Shown here in pieces: positions 18,748-30,982 of a DNA stretch of 48,119 nucleotides. Within the stretch, counting starts at the first letter, position 1. The number at the start of each line of letters is the position of its first letter. Below the pieces are notes generated by a model. The model was not told where the DNA came from. It saw only the letters and a list, made by a program, of their open reading frames with translations, and ran no database searches. A program made the translations under genes and the position numbers. The DNA comes from Bacteroidaceae bacterium (GTDB lineage Bacteria; Bacteroidota; Bacteroidia; Bacteroidales; Bacteroidaceae): assembly GCA_017555585.1 (NCBI GenBank), contig JAFZGA010000017.1:1-48119 (forward strand), written 5' to 3'.

Positions 18748-19890
18748 ATGGGAATAAGGATATTCATTACACGACTTCTGCTACTGTTTTCAATAATTCT
18801 TTTGTCATTACCCCAGGCTGCTGCACAAAAGAACAAAAAGAAGCAGTTTACCGTTGTCATCGACCCCGGACATGGCGGCGTCGATCCGGGTGCTCTGGGA
18901 CGTAAGTCCAAGGAGAAGGATATCAACATGAGCGTTTCAAAGCTGTTGGCATCGATGATAAACGAGAAATATCCCGAAATCAAAGTGATATTCACACGTA
19001 CCACCGATGTCAAGATTCCGCTTGTACAGCGCGCCGACATTGCCAACAAGGCAAATGCAGACCTTTTCATTTCGATACACTCCAATGCATCGAAATCAAA
19101 GACAGCAAACGGTTGCGAGACCTTTACGCTTGGAGCAGGAAGCAGCGTCGAGGCCAAGGCTGCCGCCATGTACGAGAATGAGGTTATCCTCTCGGAGGAG
19201 AATTTCGAGGAGATTTACAAGGGATTTGACCCACGTTCGAGCGAGAGCTATATAATATTTGAGCTTATCAGGAACCACGACATGGAGCTGAGTGCCGACA
19301 TTGCACAGTTTGTACAGAATGGCATGGTCAAGGAGAGCAAACTTGCCAACCGTGGTGTATCATCGGCAGGATTCCTTGTGTTGCACAGAACGGTGATGCC
19401 AAGTATTCTCGTGGAACTGGGATTCATCAGCAACAGCAAGGACGAGAATATGATTTCTTCAAAGGAAGGACAGAAAAAACTTGCAAAAGGAATATTCAAC
19501 GGTTTCTCGGAATACTACAGGATATACGGCAAGAAAAAAGAGAACGGTGGCGAGGATGTAACTGCTGTGAATATAAAGAAAGAGGAGACAGTCGCCAGCG
19601 TAGAAAGAAGTGCGGTTGCAAAGGAGAAACCGATTTTCAAGGTGCAGATTATGGCTTCAGCAAACAAGCTCGACCCTAAGGACAAAAGATTCCAAGGCGA
19701 GAAAGCCCAATATTACCGCGAAAACGGAATGTACAAGTATACCATCGGCGAGAGTAACAGCTATGCCGATATACTGGAGACAAAAAAAGCAGTATCAAAA
19801 AAGTTCAAGGAGGCATTCATCATAGCCTTCATGAACGGCAAGAAGATAAATACACAGGAGGCAGTAAAAATTTCACAAAAACAAAAATAA
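18748..19890 (+). CDS. N-acetylmuramoyl-L-alanine amidase (Amidase_3)
   Basis: The 380-residue protein has a signal peptide ending near AAAQ. The zinc amidase domain follows, at about residues 30-255, and cleaves the bond between MurNAc and the stem peptide in the periplasm. Zinc-site motifs are visible: VIDPGHGGVDPGA, LFISIHSNAS and the C-terminal ILVELGFISN with the catalytic Glu. Residues ~300-375 form a basic tail (KVQIMASANKLDP...) that may be a SPOR-like septal-glycan-binding domain. The stop codon overlaps the start of the next gene by one base (TAATG), so the amidase and the MCE protein are co-expressed. The pairing suggests linked roles in envelope maintenance. Confidence 0.9.
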   Translation: MGIRIFITRLLLLFSIILLSLPQAAAQKNKKKQFTVVIDPGHGGVDPGALGRKSKEKDINMSVSKLLASMINEKYPEIKVIFTRTTDVKIPLVQRADIANKANADLFISIHSNASKSKTANGCETFTLGAGSSVEAKAAAMYENEVILSEENFEEIYKGFDPRSSESYIIFELIRNHDMELSADIAQFVQNGMVKESKLANRGVSSAGFLVLHRTVMPSILVELGFISNSKDENMISSKEGQKKLAKGIFNGFSEYYRIYGKKKENGGEDVTAVNIKKEETVASVERSAVAKEKPIFKVQIMASANKLDPKDKRFQGEKAQYYRENGMYKYTIGESNSYADILETKKAVSKKFKEAFIIAFMNGKKINTQEAVKISQKQK

Positions 19891-20801
19891 TGGAGAAAAA
19901 GAAAGGAACATTCACACGCGAACTATGGATTGGCCTGTTGGGCATAGCTTCCATAGTAATTGTTTACTTGCTGATTAATTTCTTCAAAGGAATAAACATT
20001 TTCAGCAATGGTGAAAAGTATTATGTACGATTCAGCAACATCGGAGAGATTGTAAACACAAGCCCCATATTCATAAACGGATACAAGGTGGGACACGTAA
20101 GCAACGTGATATACAACTTCGAGAACCCTGACGAAGTGTATGTAGAGATGCTTCTCGACAGTCAACTGCAAATGCCCGAAGGCTCTGTCGCTCTCATCAA
20201 CACCAAGATGCTCGGAAGTAGCACCATCAGCCTAGCTTTGGGCAAGAGTGCAACGATGATCAATCCCGGTGATACCATCGAAGGACGCATGAACACAGGA
20301 GCAATGGACGAAGCTGCCGAGATGATACCGCAGATTACCGCCATGTTGCCAAAGCTCGACTCGATACTTGTATCGCTGAACAGCACACTTGCCAATCCGG
20401 CAATAAACAGTTCGGTAGACAACATCGAAGAGCTGACTGCAGAACTCAACACTACAGCCAAATTGCTGAACAATGTACTTGCAAACGACATCCCTGTAGC
20501 AACAGGCAAACTGGTTGAGATAGAAGACGACCTGTTGAAGATGTCATCGCAGTTGAGCGAAGTTGACTACAACAAACTGATAGGCTCGCTCGAAGCATCG
20601 CTTACCAATATCCAGAACATTACCGCAGCACTCAACAACGGTGAAGGTACTGCAGGCATGCTTCTGAAAGACAGCACATTGTACAACAAGCTGAACAACA
20701 CAACAGAAGCTGCGACACTACTGCTTGAGGATTTGAAACAGAATCCTAAAAGATATGTCCACTTCTCGATATTCGGCAGAAAAGAGAAAGCAGACAAATA
20801 A
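19890..20801 (+). CDS. MlaD-type MCE domain protein
   Basis: The 303-residue protein has one N-terminal membrane helix at about residues 11-32 and a single MCE domain at about 38-115, including the GxxVGxV-like INGYKVGHVSNV motif. A long, mostly helical periplasmic part follows. MCE proteins form hexameric rings that carry lipid between the inner and outer membranes; MlaD is the model. The partner permease and ATPase (MlaE/MlaF) are not in this window. Translation is coupled to the upstream amidase. The transcript ends at a hairpin (20804-20834) shared with the converging gene. Confidence 0.88.
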   Translation: MEKKKGTFTRELWIGLLGIASIVIVYLLINFFKGINIFSNGEKYYVRFSNIGEIVNTSPIFINGYKVGHVSNVIYNFENPDEVYVEMLLDSQLQMPEGSVALINTKMLGSSTISLALGKSATMINPGDTIEGRMNTGAMDEAAEMIPQITAMLPKLDSILVSLNSTLANPAINSSVDNIEELTAELNTTAKLLNNVLANDIPVATGKLVEIEDDLLKMSSQLSEVDYNKLIGSLEASLTNIQNITAALNNGEGTAGMLLKDSTLYNKLNNTTEAATLLLEDLKQNPKRYVHFSIFGRKEKADK

Positions 20802-20803
20802 AC

Positions 20804-20834
20804 AGTAAATGGGCGGTTAATCCGCTCATTTACT
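20804..20834. terminator. Bidirectional hairpin terminator overlapping a stop codon
   Basis: Arms of about 13 bases (AGTAAATGGGCGG and its near-complement) surround TTAA. The right arm contains the TGA stop (20828-20826) of the minus-strand hydrolase gene, so the two converging genes end within one shared hairpin. Confidence 0.75.
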
Positions 20835-22307
20835 ATTTATATAGGGTTTTCTACGACAATGGAGCACCCTTGCCGGTTCACTCTCGACACCGTAGGCATC
20901 GACAGCCGTGACAGCTACAGATAACGTATCAGCCACAGAACGGCACCATGTAAAGGAGGTCGTATCAAGCATGCACCCAATCAGGTTCTCTGGGTTATTG
21001 ACATCAACGAAATCCCCCACCTCACCATAGACATTGTAGCGCATCGGCGGTTCGCCCTCCAAAGACTCTACACCACCCCAGCGCAAGAGATAACCGTCTG
21101 CCGACCACTCCAATGAGAGCGATTCGGGAGATTGTGGTTCTGTCCCATACCAAGCCATAGGAGGAACAAGTGCCGGTGTACGGTATATCGTTGTATAGAC
21201 ATCGTATGCACACGATGTCAGATGAGAGGAACGGAACATTGCTGTTCCTGATGTTCCGGCACTGCGCGAAGTACATAACTGGCGCACAAGCTCGTGCTGT
21301 TCCCATCCGCCGTATTCCGGCAAAAGACGATACGCTCCAATTCCGGGTATGACATGTCTGCCAAAGGAGTTCTCCTGCCAATCACGTACAAAAGGATAGA
21401 AATGGTTTCCTTTGAAATAGAGCATCGGGAGTATCATATCGACGATGCCGTCACGCGCCCATTGCTGGGCAGCCTGAAAGCCGACATTATATGCGTCCCA
21501 ACCATACGAACTGTAACGTGTAAGATTGTTGTATTTGCCAAGTGTAGCACAACTCACACGTACCCACGGTTTCAGCTCCTTGACACACGCATATACGTTC
21601 CTTACTATTTTAGTGATATTATTCCTGCGCCACGAGGATAGCCGCATACCCTTGCCATGCCTGCGATAGTGAACAGCATCGGGATAACCGTCATTCTTGT
21701 CGGGATATCGTATGTAGTCGAGGTGTATGCCGTCCACATCGTATTTACCGACAATCTCCTTTACAATAGAGACAATATGGTCGGATGTAGCCGGGTTGCC
21801 CGGCTCCATATACCACGCCCCGTCGTAGTGGCTACACAGGGAACGTTTACGATGGGGTAAAGAGTTCTTGCCGAGCAACGCAACATGTTCGTCTTTACCA
21901 AGAGGCATTGCCACAAGCCACGCATGCAGTTGCATTCCACGCTTGTGACACTCATCAATGGCAAAGGCAAGAGGATCATAGCCCGGAGAAAGCCCCACCA
22001 CACCTGTAAAGAGAGGTGAAAACGGTTCAATTGTCGAGGGGTATATAAGATCACCGCGGATACGGGTCTGCAACAGCACGGTGTTCACATTCATTGCCTG
22101 CAGCGTATCAAGTATTTCCACAAGCTCCTGCTTCTGGAGCTCGGCTTCCTGCGGTGTTGTTGCCACTTTTTTGGGCCAATCGAGATTTTCGATAACAGTA
22201 AGCCACACCGCACGGTATTCATATTTCGGAATCGACAGTTGCTGCGCGTTGACCATGCAAGACAACGACAAGAACAGTGACAGTATTATGATTTTCAGAT
22301 ATTTCAT
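20826..22307 (-). CDS. Secreted GH10-like family protein (DUF187/GHL10, YngK-like)
   Basis: The 493-residue protein starts at 22307; in-frame codons upstream (to 22403) overlap the promoter. The start gives the signal peptide MKYLKIIILSLFLSLSCMVNAQ. The family motif EYRAVWLTVIENLDWPK at the mature N-terminus and the TIM-barrel segments DPLAFAIDECHKRGMQLHAWL and VDGIHLDYIRYP identify the GHL10/YngK glycoside-hydrolase-like family. Residues ~400-490 look like a fibronectin-III type beta domain. Substrates of this family are poorly defined; cell-wall glycans have been proposed for relatives. No lipobox is visible, so the protein is periplasmic or secreted. Confidence 0.85.
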   Translation of the reverse strand: MKYLKIIILSLFLSLSCMVNAQQLSIPKYEYRAVWLTVIENLDWPKKVATTPQEAELQKQELVEILDTLQAMNVNTVLLQTRIRGDLIYPSTIEPFSPLFTGVVGLSPGYDPLAFAIDECHKRGMQLHAWLVAMPLGKDEHVALLGKNSLPHRKRSLCSHYDGAWYMEPGNPATSDHIVSIVKEIVGKYDVDGIHLDYIRYPDKNDGYPDAVHYRRHGKGMRLSSWRRNNITKIVRNVYACVKELKPWVRVSCATLGKYNNLTRYSSYGWDAYNVGFQAAQQWARDGIVDMILPMLYFKGNHFYPFVRDWQENSFGRHVIPGIGAYRLLPEYGGWEQHELVRQLCTSRSAGTSGTAMFRSSHLTSCAYDVYTTIYRTPALVPPMAWYGTEPQSPESLSLEWSADGYLLRWGGVESLEGEPPMRYNVYGEVGDFVDVNNPENLIGCMLDTTSFTWCRSVADTLSVAVTAVDAYGVESEPARVLHCRRKPYINSK

Positions 22308-22400
22308 CTTGATTTCATTACATGATTTTACAAAAGGACAGGGCCGAATATGTGATTTTACATTTTCGGCGGATATCGCCCGTTTTCGTATAATTTTATA

Positions 22401-22430
22401 CAAAAGTAGTGCAAATGAGCAAAACGCAAA
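22401..22430 (-). promoter_or_regulatory. Promoter of the GHL10-family gene
   Basis: On the minus strand TTTG (22430-22427), 18 bases, TACTTTTG (22408-22401) matches the Bacteroidota promoter with a slightly short spacer. Transcription would start near 22394, leaving an ~85-base leader and excluding the upstream in-frame ATG at 22403 as a start. Confidence 0.65.
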
Positions 22431-22508
22431 GCCATATTTGACGTTTTACAGTTAACATTGGCCTTTTTCGTATATTTTTTTATACAAATTTACTCTTTTT
22501 CATCTGTT

Positions 22509-22542
22509 TTTGTAACATTATTCATATTATTTTGTACATTTG
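22509..22542 (+). promoter_or_regulatory. Promoter of nifJ
   Basis: TTTG (22509-22512), 22 bases, TACATTTG (22535-22542). The -7 box is perfect; the spacer is one base longer than the normal range. Transcription would start near 22550. Confidence 0.6.
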
Positions 22543-22686
22543 CGAAGATACACAGCAGTCGCTGTAAAAGCGTATTGAAGAAGTACGCTTCAAAATTCCG
22601 CAAACAACAGCAGCAACAATGATGTTCTATTCTGTTGAAATGCTGTTATTAAGCAAACAACATAAAATTAATAAAATAAATTTGTT
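22543..22686 (+). promoter_or_regulatory. Long untranslated leader of nifJ
   Basis: About 140 bases separate the promoter from the ATG with no ORF. A 7-bp hairpin is visible (AAGCGTA at 22568-22574 with TACGCTT at 22584-22590). A second AACAGCA...TGCTGTT pairing can form further down. It does not match a riboswitch class I recognise. It may stabilise a highly expressed mRNA. Confidence 0.35.
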
Positions 22687-26244
<3,558 letters not shown>

Positions 26245-26267
26245 TAAAATCCTTGATATGATATCTG

Positions 26268-26296
26268 ACGGGGGAGCACCAACGGTGTTCCCCCGT
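26268..26296 (+). terminator. Hairpin terminator of nifJ
   Basis: GC-rich 13-base arms around AAC (26268-26280 / 26284-26296) are followed by TTAATTTTTA. It lies 23 bases after the stop codon. Confidence 0.85.
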
Positions 26297-26376
26297 TAAT
26301 TTTTACTTACATGGCGAACCAACAATACCATAGTGGTGTTTTCTCTCATATTTCATAACTTTAAAAACGGAAAACT

Positions 26377-27828
26377 ATGTCAACATTGACCAAAAGTATC
26401 AAATTGGGAGTAGCCACATTGGCGATAATGAACGTAACGGCGGTAGTATCGTTACGCGGACTCCCGGCAGAGGCTGAATACGGTATAAGTTCGGCCTTTT
26501 ACTATTTGTTTGCAGCCATTGTATTCCTTATCCCAACATCATTTGTTGCTGCAGAACTTGCCGCCATGTTCCAGGACAAGCAAGGAGGTGTATTCCGATG
26601 GGTTGGAGAGGCCTTCGGCAAGAGAGTCGGCTTCCTTGCCATATGGCTACAATGGGTAGAGAGTACCATCTGGTATCCTACCGTACTGACCTTTGGAGCC
26701 GTTTCGTTGGCTTTCATAGGAATGGACAGCACTGCAGACATGTCATTGGCTTCGAACAAGTTCTACACCCTTGTAGTTGTACTTGTGATCTATTGGGCCG
26801 CGACATTCATTTCACTCAAAGGTATGGGATGGGTGAGTAAAGTGGCAAAAGTGGGTGGACTGATAGGCACAATCATACCGGCCGCATTGCTGGTGATATT
26901 GGCTATCATCTATCTTGCAAGTGGTGGCAAGTCACAGATGGACTTCGGTGGCAGCTTCTTCCCGGACATCACCAAACTGGACAATCTTGTACTCGCCTCG
27001 GGTATATTCCTTTTCTATGCAGGAATGGAGATGACAGGTATCCACGTAAAGGAGATGGACAACCCTACAAAGAACTATCCTAAGGCAGTATTTCTTGGTG
27101 CAATAATAACAGTTCTGATATTCGTACTCGGAACATTCTCGCTCGGCATCATCATTCCGCAGAAAGATATCAACCTCACCCAAAGCCTTCTTGTAGGATT
27201 TGACAACTATTTCAAATACATCAAGATGTCATGGCTATCGCCACTCATTGCCATTGCATTGGCCTTTGGAGTGCTTGCAGGAGTGTTGACATGGGTTTCT
27301 GGACCATCAAAAGGTATATTTGCAGTAGGCAAGGCAGGATATCTTCCACCGTTCATGCAGAAGAGCAACAGCATAGGAGTGCAGAAGAACATTCTGCTTA
27401 TACAAGGCGGTATAGTAACCCTTTTAAGCCTCTTGTTTGTCATCATGCCATCGGTACAGAGCTTCTATCAGATACTATCGCAGTTGACAGTACTCCTTTA
27501 TCTTATAATGTACCTGCTAATGTTTGCAGCCGCCATATATCTGCGTTATAACATGAAAGAGACAGAACGTCCGTTCCGTTTGGGCAAACGAGGCAACGGT
27601 GTAATGTGGATTGTAAGCGGTGTAGGATTCTTGGGCAGTTTGCTTGCCTTTGTACTCAGTTTCATTCCACCGGCACAGATCAGCGTAGGAAGCAACACCG
27701 TTTGGTATGCAGTGCTGTTCATCGGCTGTATAATTGTCGTAGGCGCACCATTTGTGATTTACGCAATGCGCAAGCCATCATGGATTGACCGCAGTTCACA
27801 GTTCGAACCCTTCCACTGGGAAAAGTGA
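26377..27828 (+). CDS. APC-superfamily amino acid permease (GadC-like)
   Basis: The 483-residue protein has about twelve membrane helices and belongs to the amino acid-polyamine-organocation superfamily. N-terminal VVSLRGLPAEAEYGISSAFYY and the EYGISS/KGGVFRWVGEAFG-type segments resemble glutamate:GABA antiporters. In Bacteroides such genes sit with gadB and glutaminase; here neither is present, so the exchanged amino acid is open. The stop codon lies inside an AAAGTGAAAA / TTTTCACTTT hairpin (27822-27844). A structured element follows at 27846-27933. Confidence 0.82.
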   Translation: MSTLTKSIKLGVATLAIMNVTAVVSLRGLPAEAEYGISSAFYYLFAAIVFLIPTSFVAAELAAMFQDKQGGVFRWVGEAFGKRVGFLAIWLQWVESTIWYPTVLTFGAVSLAFIGMDSTADMSLASNKFYTLVVVLVIYWAATFISLKGMGWVSKVAKVGGLIGTIIPAALLVILAIIYLASGGKSQMDFGGSFFPDITKLDNLVLASGIFLFYAGMEMTGIHVKEMDNPTKNYPKAVFLGAIITVLIFVLGTFSLGIIIPQKDINLTQSLLVGFDNYFKYIKMSWLSPLIAIALAFGVLAGVLTWVSGPSKGIFAVGKAGYLPPFMQKSNSIGVQKNILLIQGGIVTLLSLLFVIMPSVQSFYQILSQLTVLLYLIMYLLMFAAAIYLRYNMKETERPFRLGKRGNGVMWIVSGVGFLGSLLAFVLSFIPPAQISVGSNTVWYAVLFIGCIIVVGAPFVIYAMRKPSWIDRSSQFEPFHWEK

Positions 27829-27844
27829 AAAGAATTTTCACTTT
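27822..27844 (+). terminator. Small hairpin at the permease stop codon
   Basis: Ten-base perfect arms (27822-27831 / 27835-27844) around GAA include the TGA stop. It is AT-rich with no long T-run after it, so it could be a weak terminator or an mRNA 3' stabiliser. Confidence 0.45.
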
Positions 27845-27845
27845 A

Positions 27846-27933
27846 GACTTGATTACAGAGCCATAGGTCACGCGAAGTGCAGACAAAGTTTGCACCGCAT
27901 GGGTGGCGATTGCGAAGCAACTGTAATTAAGTC
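27846..27933. other. Compact multi-hairpin element (candidate structured RNA or palindromic repeat)
   Basis: A 13-bp outer stem with one mismatch (27846-27858 / 27921-27933) encloses 62 bases that are almost entirely able to pair into small hairpins. These are CAC-GCGAA-GTG (27869-27879), TGCAGAC-AAA-GTTTGCA (27878-27894), CACC-GCATG-GGTG (27893-27905) and TTGC-GAA-GCAA (27910-27920). Neighbouring hairpins share a few bases, so not all can form at once. Its GC content is above that of the surrounding intergenic DNA. It has no ORF of note. Strand and function are unknown; it could be a small RNA, a mRNA 3' element or a miniature mobile palindrome. Confidence 0.4.
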
Positions 27934-27984
27934 AAAAGAAAAAAAAACAACGCTGACAGCAATTAGTCACGCGTAGCAAAACAA

Positions 27985-28015
27985 TAAAGGATAACCTTTT
28001 AAAGGTTATCCTTTA
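27985..28015. terminator. Bidirectional hairpin terminator
   Basis: A near-perfect palindrome of about 15-base arms (TAAAGGATAACC... and its complement) lies between the converging permease and DUF4249 genes, 10 bases from the latter's stop. Confidence 0.8.
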
Positions 28016-28025
28016 GTATAAACAG

Positions 28026-28886
28026 CTATCTTAAATGAATTGGATTGTCGTGATTATACGGCAAAAAGAAATACTCCGACACACCATATCCGAACCAATA
28101 TCCCAAACCACCATTTATATTTGATTTAAGGCTATTGGAATACCTGAAGAACGGATTCTGACCTAGCTCTATTATATTCTTATAATTATCCCAAAAAGAA
28201 TATGACAAACTGTCTATTTGGGCATATCTTATCAATACAGAATCTTTCTCGGACAAAATATATGATTTGTTGATGTCATAAACAACGGAGGTACCAATCT
28301 CCACAGGTATTTTACACGGAAAAACATAATTCTCGTCATCTATAACAGCTAAATTCGATGACAGGTACATACTGTCACGTCCTACGACCTTTACAAAAAA
28401 TTTATAATAGTTTTTCTCGTCAGGATTGTCATCTATCAGAGCTTTGATACAATATTTGCCATTATCGTTACCTGTAATAAACTCTTTCACTTCTACTTTT
28501 TCAGGAATAGTCGTTTCTGCTGTTGCATAAAAGTTCTCATATTGAACAGTAAGATAATAGGTCCTTCCCGCTTCGCCTCTCATTTCCGCTGTGGTATAGA
28601 CATATGGAGGGAAATATTTAGGTGAATATTTTCCTGTTAACACAACACTTTTCTCGCCGTCCGATATTGTAACTTTCGCCCATTTAATAATATACTCACT
28701 CAGGTCATTAAGTTGATGTTCCTCATCGGATACCGGTATGGTTTGTGTCAGAATGACTTTAGGATAACCATCTGCATCAATCCAACCTTCGACAACAATC
28801 ATCGGTTCTGTTTCCTCTATAAACCTGTCTCCAGTACACGATACAGAGAACAATACAAGCAATATATGTATCAGATATTTCCTCAT
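28026..28886 (-). CDS. DUF4249 lipoprotein, partner of a TonB-dependent receptor
   Basis: The 286-residue protein has a lipoprotein signal ending at LFSVSC (Cys17), then TEPMIVVEGWIDADGYPKVILTQTIP, the typical start of the DUF4249 family, and a mostly beta-strand body. DUF4249 proteins are encoded next to TonB-dependent receptors in Bacteroidota and are presumed surface lipoproteins aiding substrate capture; no substrate is established. Here it begins 3 bases after the stop of the receptor gene, so the two are surely co-transcribed and probably translationally coupled. Confidence 0.82.
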   Translation of the reverse strand: MRKYLIHILLVLFSVSCTGDRFIEETEPMIVVEGWIDADGYPKVILTQTIPVSDEEHQLNDLSEYIIKWAKVTISDGEKSVVLTGKYSPKYFPPYVYTTAEMRGEAGRTYYLTVQYENFYATAETTIPEKVEVKEFITGNDNGKYCIKALIDDNPDEKNYYKFFVKVVGRDSMYLSSNLAVIDDENYVFPCKIPVEIGTSVVYDINKSYILSEKDSVLIRYAQIDSLSYSFWDNYKNIIELGQNPFFRYSNSLKSNINGGLGYWFGYGVSEYFFLPYNHDNPIHLR

Positions 28887-28889
28887 GCT

Positions 28890-30917
28890 TTAAAACTTAT
28901 AATAAAAACTTACAGATGGAAGTATTGTTGTAAAGAATGCATATCGTCGAAACTTGAATGAAGCATCATCATAAAAGCGTAGTCCATAATACAACTCATT
29001 TTTACGGCATAAGGCATTATACAGAGACAGATTGGCTCCAAATGTGCGCTCTTCGTTCTTTATTATGTCATAATTCACCGACAAGTCAAGCCTCATATAA
29101 TACTTCAACCTATTTGCATTATGTTCTCCAAATTCCGTAAGGACATTGCCATTCATAAAATAGAAATATTTGACGGAAGTAAACGGTGCTCCTGACGCAT
29201 ATGAGAAAGTACCGCCAACATCTATCCTTTTACCGATTCTGTATGTGGCAACAATATTCAATTCATGAATACGCTCATGATTCGAGGGGAACCACTTATT
29301 GCCATATACATCAAACCTACGCAACGCGCGACCAAAAGAGTAAGCAACCCAACCAGTAAGTTTTCCTGTGAGTTTATTTATCATCACATTGGCTCCATAA
29401 TTATAACCGTCGCCACATATTATGACCTTATTTAATGAATACTGCTTATTGAGGATATCCAACGGACTACCCTTGTATTCTACCTGATTATACAATCTCT
29501 TGTAATAAGCCTCAACACTTATATCATACTTACCATTAAACAAATCACGTTTATATGCCAACTGGAAATTATGGGAATACTGTGGTTTGTAGTCCGAATC
29601 GGCACCAATCCAAAATTCTACAGGCATTCCTAGTGATGTAAACCCACAATTCAGCAAGTACTGATGTTGCGTAGAATACAAAAATTCCATTTTTCCGAAC
29701 TTCCTTTTCTCAAATCCGAACCTGACAAAAGGATTCAATGCAGAATAGCAATAATCGCGAAAGTCGGTGTAGACATCACCTTTCAGCGCTACATCATAAT
29801 AAAAATCACTAAAGAACCTACCGGAATATCCGGCAGAGAGTGCTCCTTCCCATACATTCTGTATATTTACATTATTAGAATTATGAATATTCTGATTATC
29901 AAAGAGCGGTACCTGAGGAGTTATATTATGATTTATTATAGAAGCACCAAATTTCCAATTCTTATATGTACTTTCTGAACGATACCCAAAATCATAAATC
30001 TCAGATGGAACCTGCAAATTATAGCTACCTTTTAAATTTATATTATTTCTGAAACCGGTGAAATACAGACTATGTTTTGTATTTCCACCGTTGAATTTAT
30101 AGTTCCAATGTGCTGCGCCAAGCATATTTCCCCATTTCGCATTAGTGTCAAAATATAGATTGGAGCCAGAATCCTGCAATTTGGCATTATCGATTCCTGT
30201 ATAGAAATCAATATGCAGTGTTTGATTTTCTTTTATTTTCTGAAAATAAGTAACATTCACATCTCCAAAAGAATACAACAATGAAGCATCGTCTAATCTC
30301 AATAGTGATCCATAAAGCAAGTTCAAATACGACAGACGCAATGATGTAAAAACAGCGGCCTTCTTACCTATCGGAATTTTTGCTGTTCCCTGAGAAGACA
30401 TAAGACCCAAAGAAAATTCCCCATTGAATTTTTCAGGAACTTCATCATGCAGTTCCATATTTATGATACCGCCAATACGACTATAGCCATCACTTGCCGT
30501 CGCACTTTTAGTAACCGTCATACGGGAAAAATGGGCAGAATTAAACACGGAAAAAAGGCCTAACAAATGAGATGGATTATAGATTGGAACACCTTCCAAA
30601 GATATTACGTTGTGTGAATTGTCATTTCCATATATATGTATACCGGAGTCATATTCCGAGCTTGTTTGTATACCCGGTAGCATTTGAGCATAACGTAACG
30701 GATCGGCATTTCCTAACATTTTAGGAAGATGATGCATATATTCCATATCCAATTTTATAGTTCTTGTATCAGCATTTTTTATTGGTGACGAATATTTTTC
30801 ACTGACAACTACTATATCTTCAAGAAAATACGGCAATATAGTATCTTTCTCAATACATATGAAAGGCTGTACTGAGGAGAATATAGACAATATGGAACAA
30901 AGGAACAAATGCAACAT
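28890..30917 (-). CDS. TonB-dependent outer-membrane receptor, short form
   Basis: The 675-residue protein starts at 30917 (MLHLFLCSILSIFSS signal peptide). An in-frame ATG at 30941 lies within the hairpin 30926-30954 and adds no signal-like sequence. Residues ~45-170 form a plug domain with DPLRYAQMLPGI, GIHIYGNDNSHNVISLEGVPIYNP and SATASDGYSRIGGIINMEL. The rest is a beta-barrel ending in the aromatic TTILPSVSFYYKF, as expected for BAM-inserted proteins. Unlike SusC-type receptors it lacks the ~80-residue N-terminal carboxypeptidase-regulatory-like domain and the long SusC insertions. Its partner is the DUF4249 lipoprotein, not SusD. The ligand is unknown. Confidence 0.85.
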   Translation of the reverse strand: MLHLFLCSILSIFSSVQPFICIEKDTILPYFLEDIVVVSEKYSSPIKNADTRTIKLDMEYMHHLPKMLGNADPLRYAQMLPGIQTSSEYDSGIHIYGNDNSHNVISLEGVPIYNPSHLLGLFSVFNSAHFSRMTVTKSATASDGYSRIGGIINMELHDEVPEKFNGEFSLGLMSSQGTAKIPIGKKAAVFTSLRLSYLNLLYGSLLRLDDASLLYSFGDVNVTYFQKIKENQTLHIDFYTGIDNAKLQDSGSNLYFDTNAKWGNMLGAAHWNYKFNGGNTKHSLYFTGFRNNINLKGSYNLQVPSEIYDFGYRSESTYKNWKFGASIINHNITPQVPLFDNQNIHNSNNVNIQNVWEGALSAGYSGRFFSDFYYDVALKGDVYTDFRDYCYSALNPFVRFGFEKRKFGKMEFLYSTQHQYLLNCGFTSLGMPVEFWIGADSDYKPQYSHNFQLAYKRDLFNGKYDISVEAYYKRLYNQVEYKGSPLDILNKQYSLNKVIICGDGYNYGANVMINKLTGKLTGWVAYSFGRALRRFDVYGNKWFPSNHERIHELNIVATYRIGKRIDVGGTFSYASGAPFTSVKYFYFMNGNVLTEFGEHNANRLKYYMRLDLSVNYDIIKNEERTFGANLSLYNALCRKNELYYGLRFYDDASFKFRRYAFFTTILPSVSFYYKF

Positions 30918-30925
30918 AGTAATGA

Positions 30926-30954
30926 ATGAGGGTGCGTACACAACACACCCTCAT
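30926..30954 (-). terminator. Hairpin between the unknown lipoprotein and receptor genes
   Basis: Nine-base perfect arms (ATGAGGGTG 30926-30934 / CACCCTCAT 30946-30954) lie 29 bases after the end of the lipoprotein gene and just before the preferred receptor start. It probably terminates or attenuates read-through into the receptor gene. Confidence 0.5.
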
Positions 30955-30982
30955 TATCTCATTTATCTATTAAGAAAAATAA

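Noticed and set aside
26377-27828. Naming the permease gadC
   Set aside because: Similarity is to the glutamate:GABA antiporter group, but no decarboxylase or glutaminase gene is adjacent, so the substrate is not secure.
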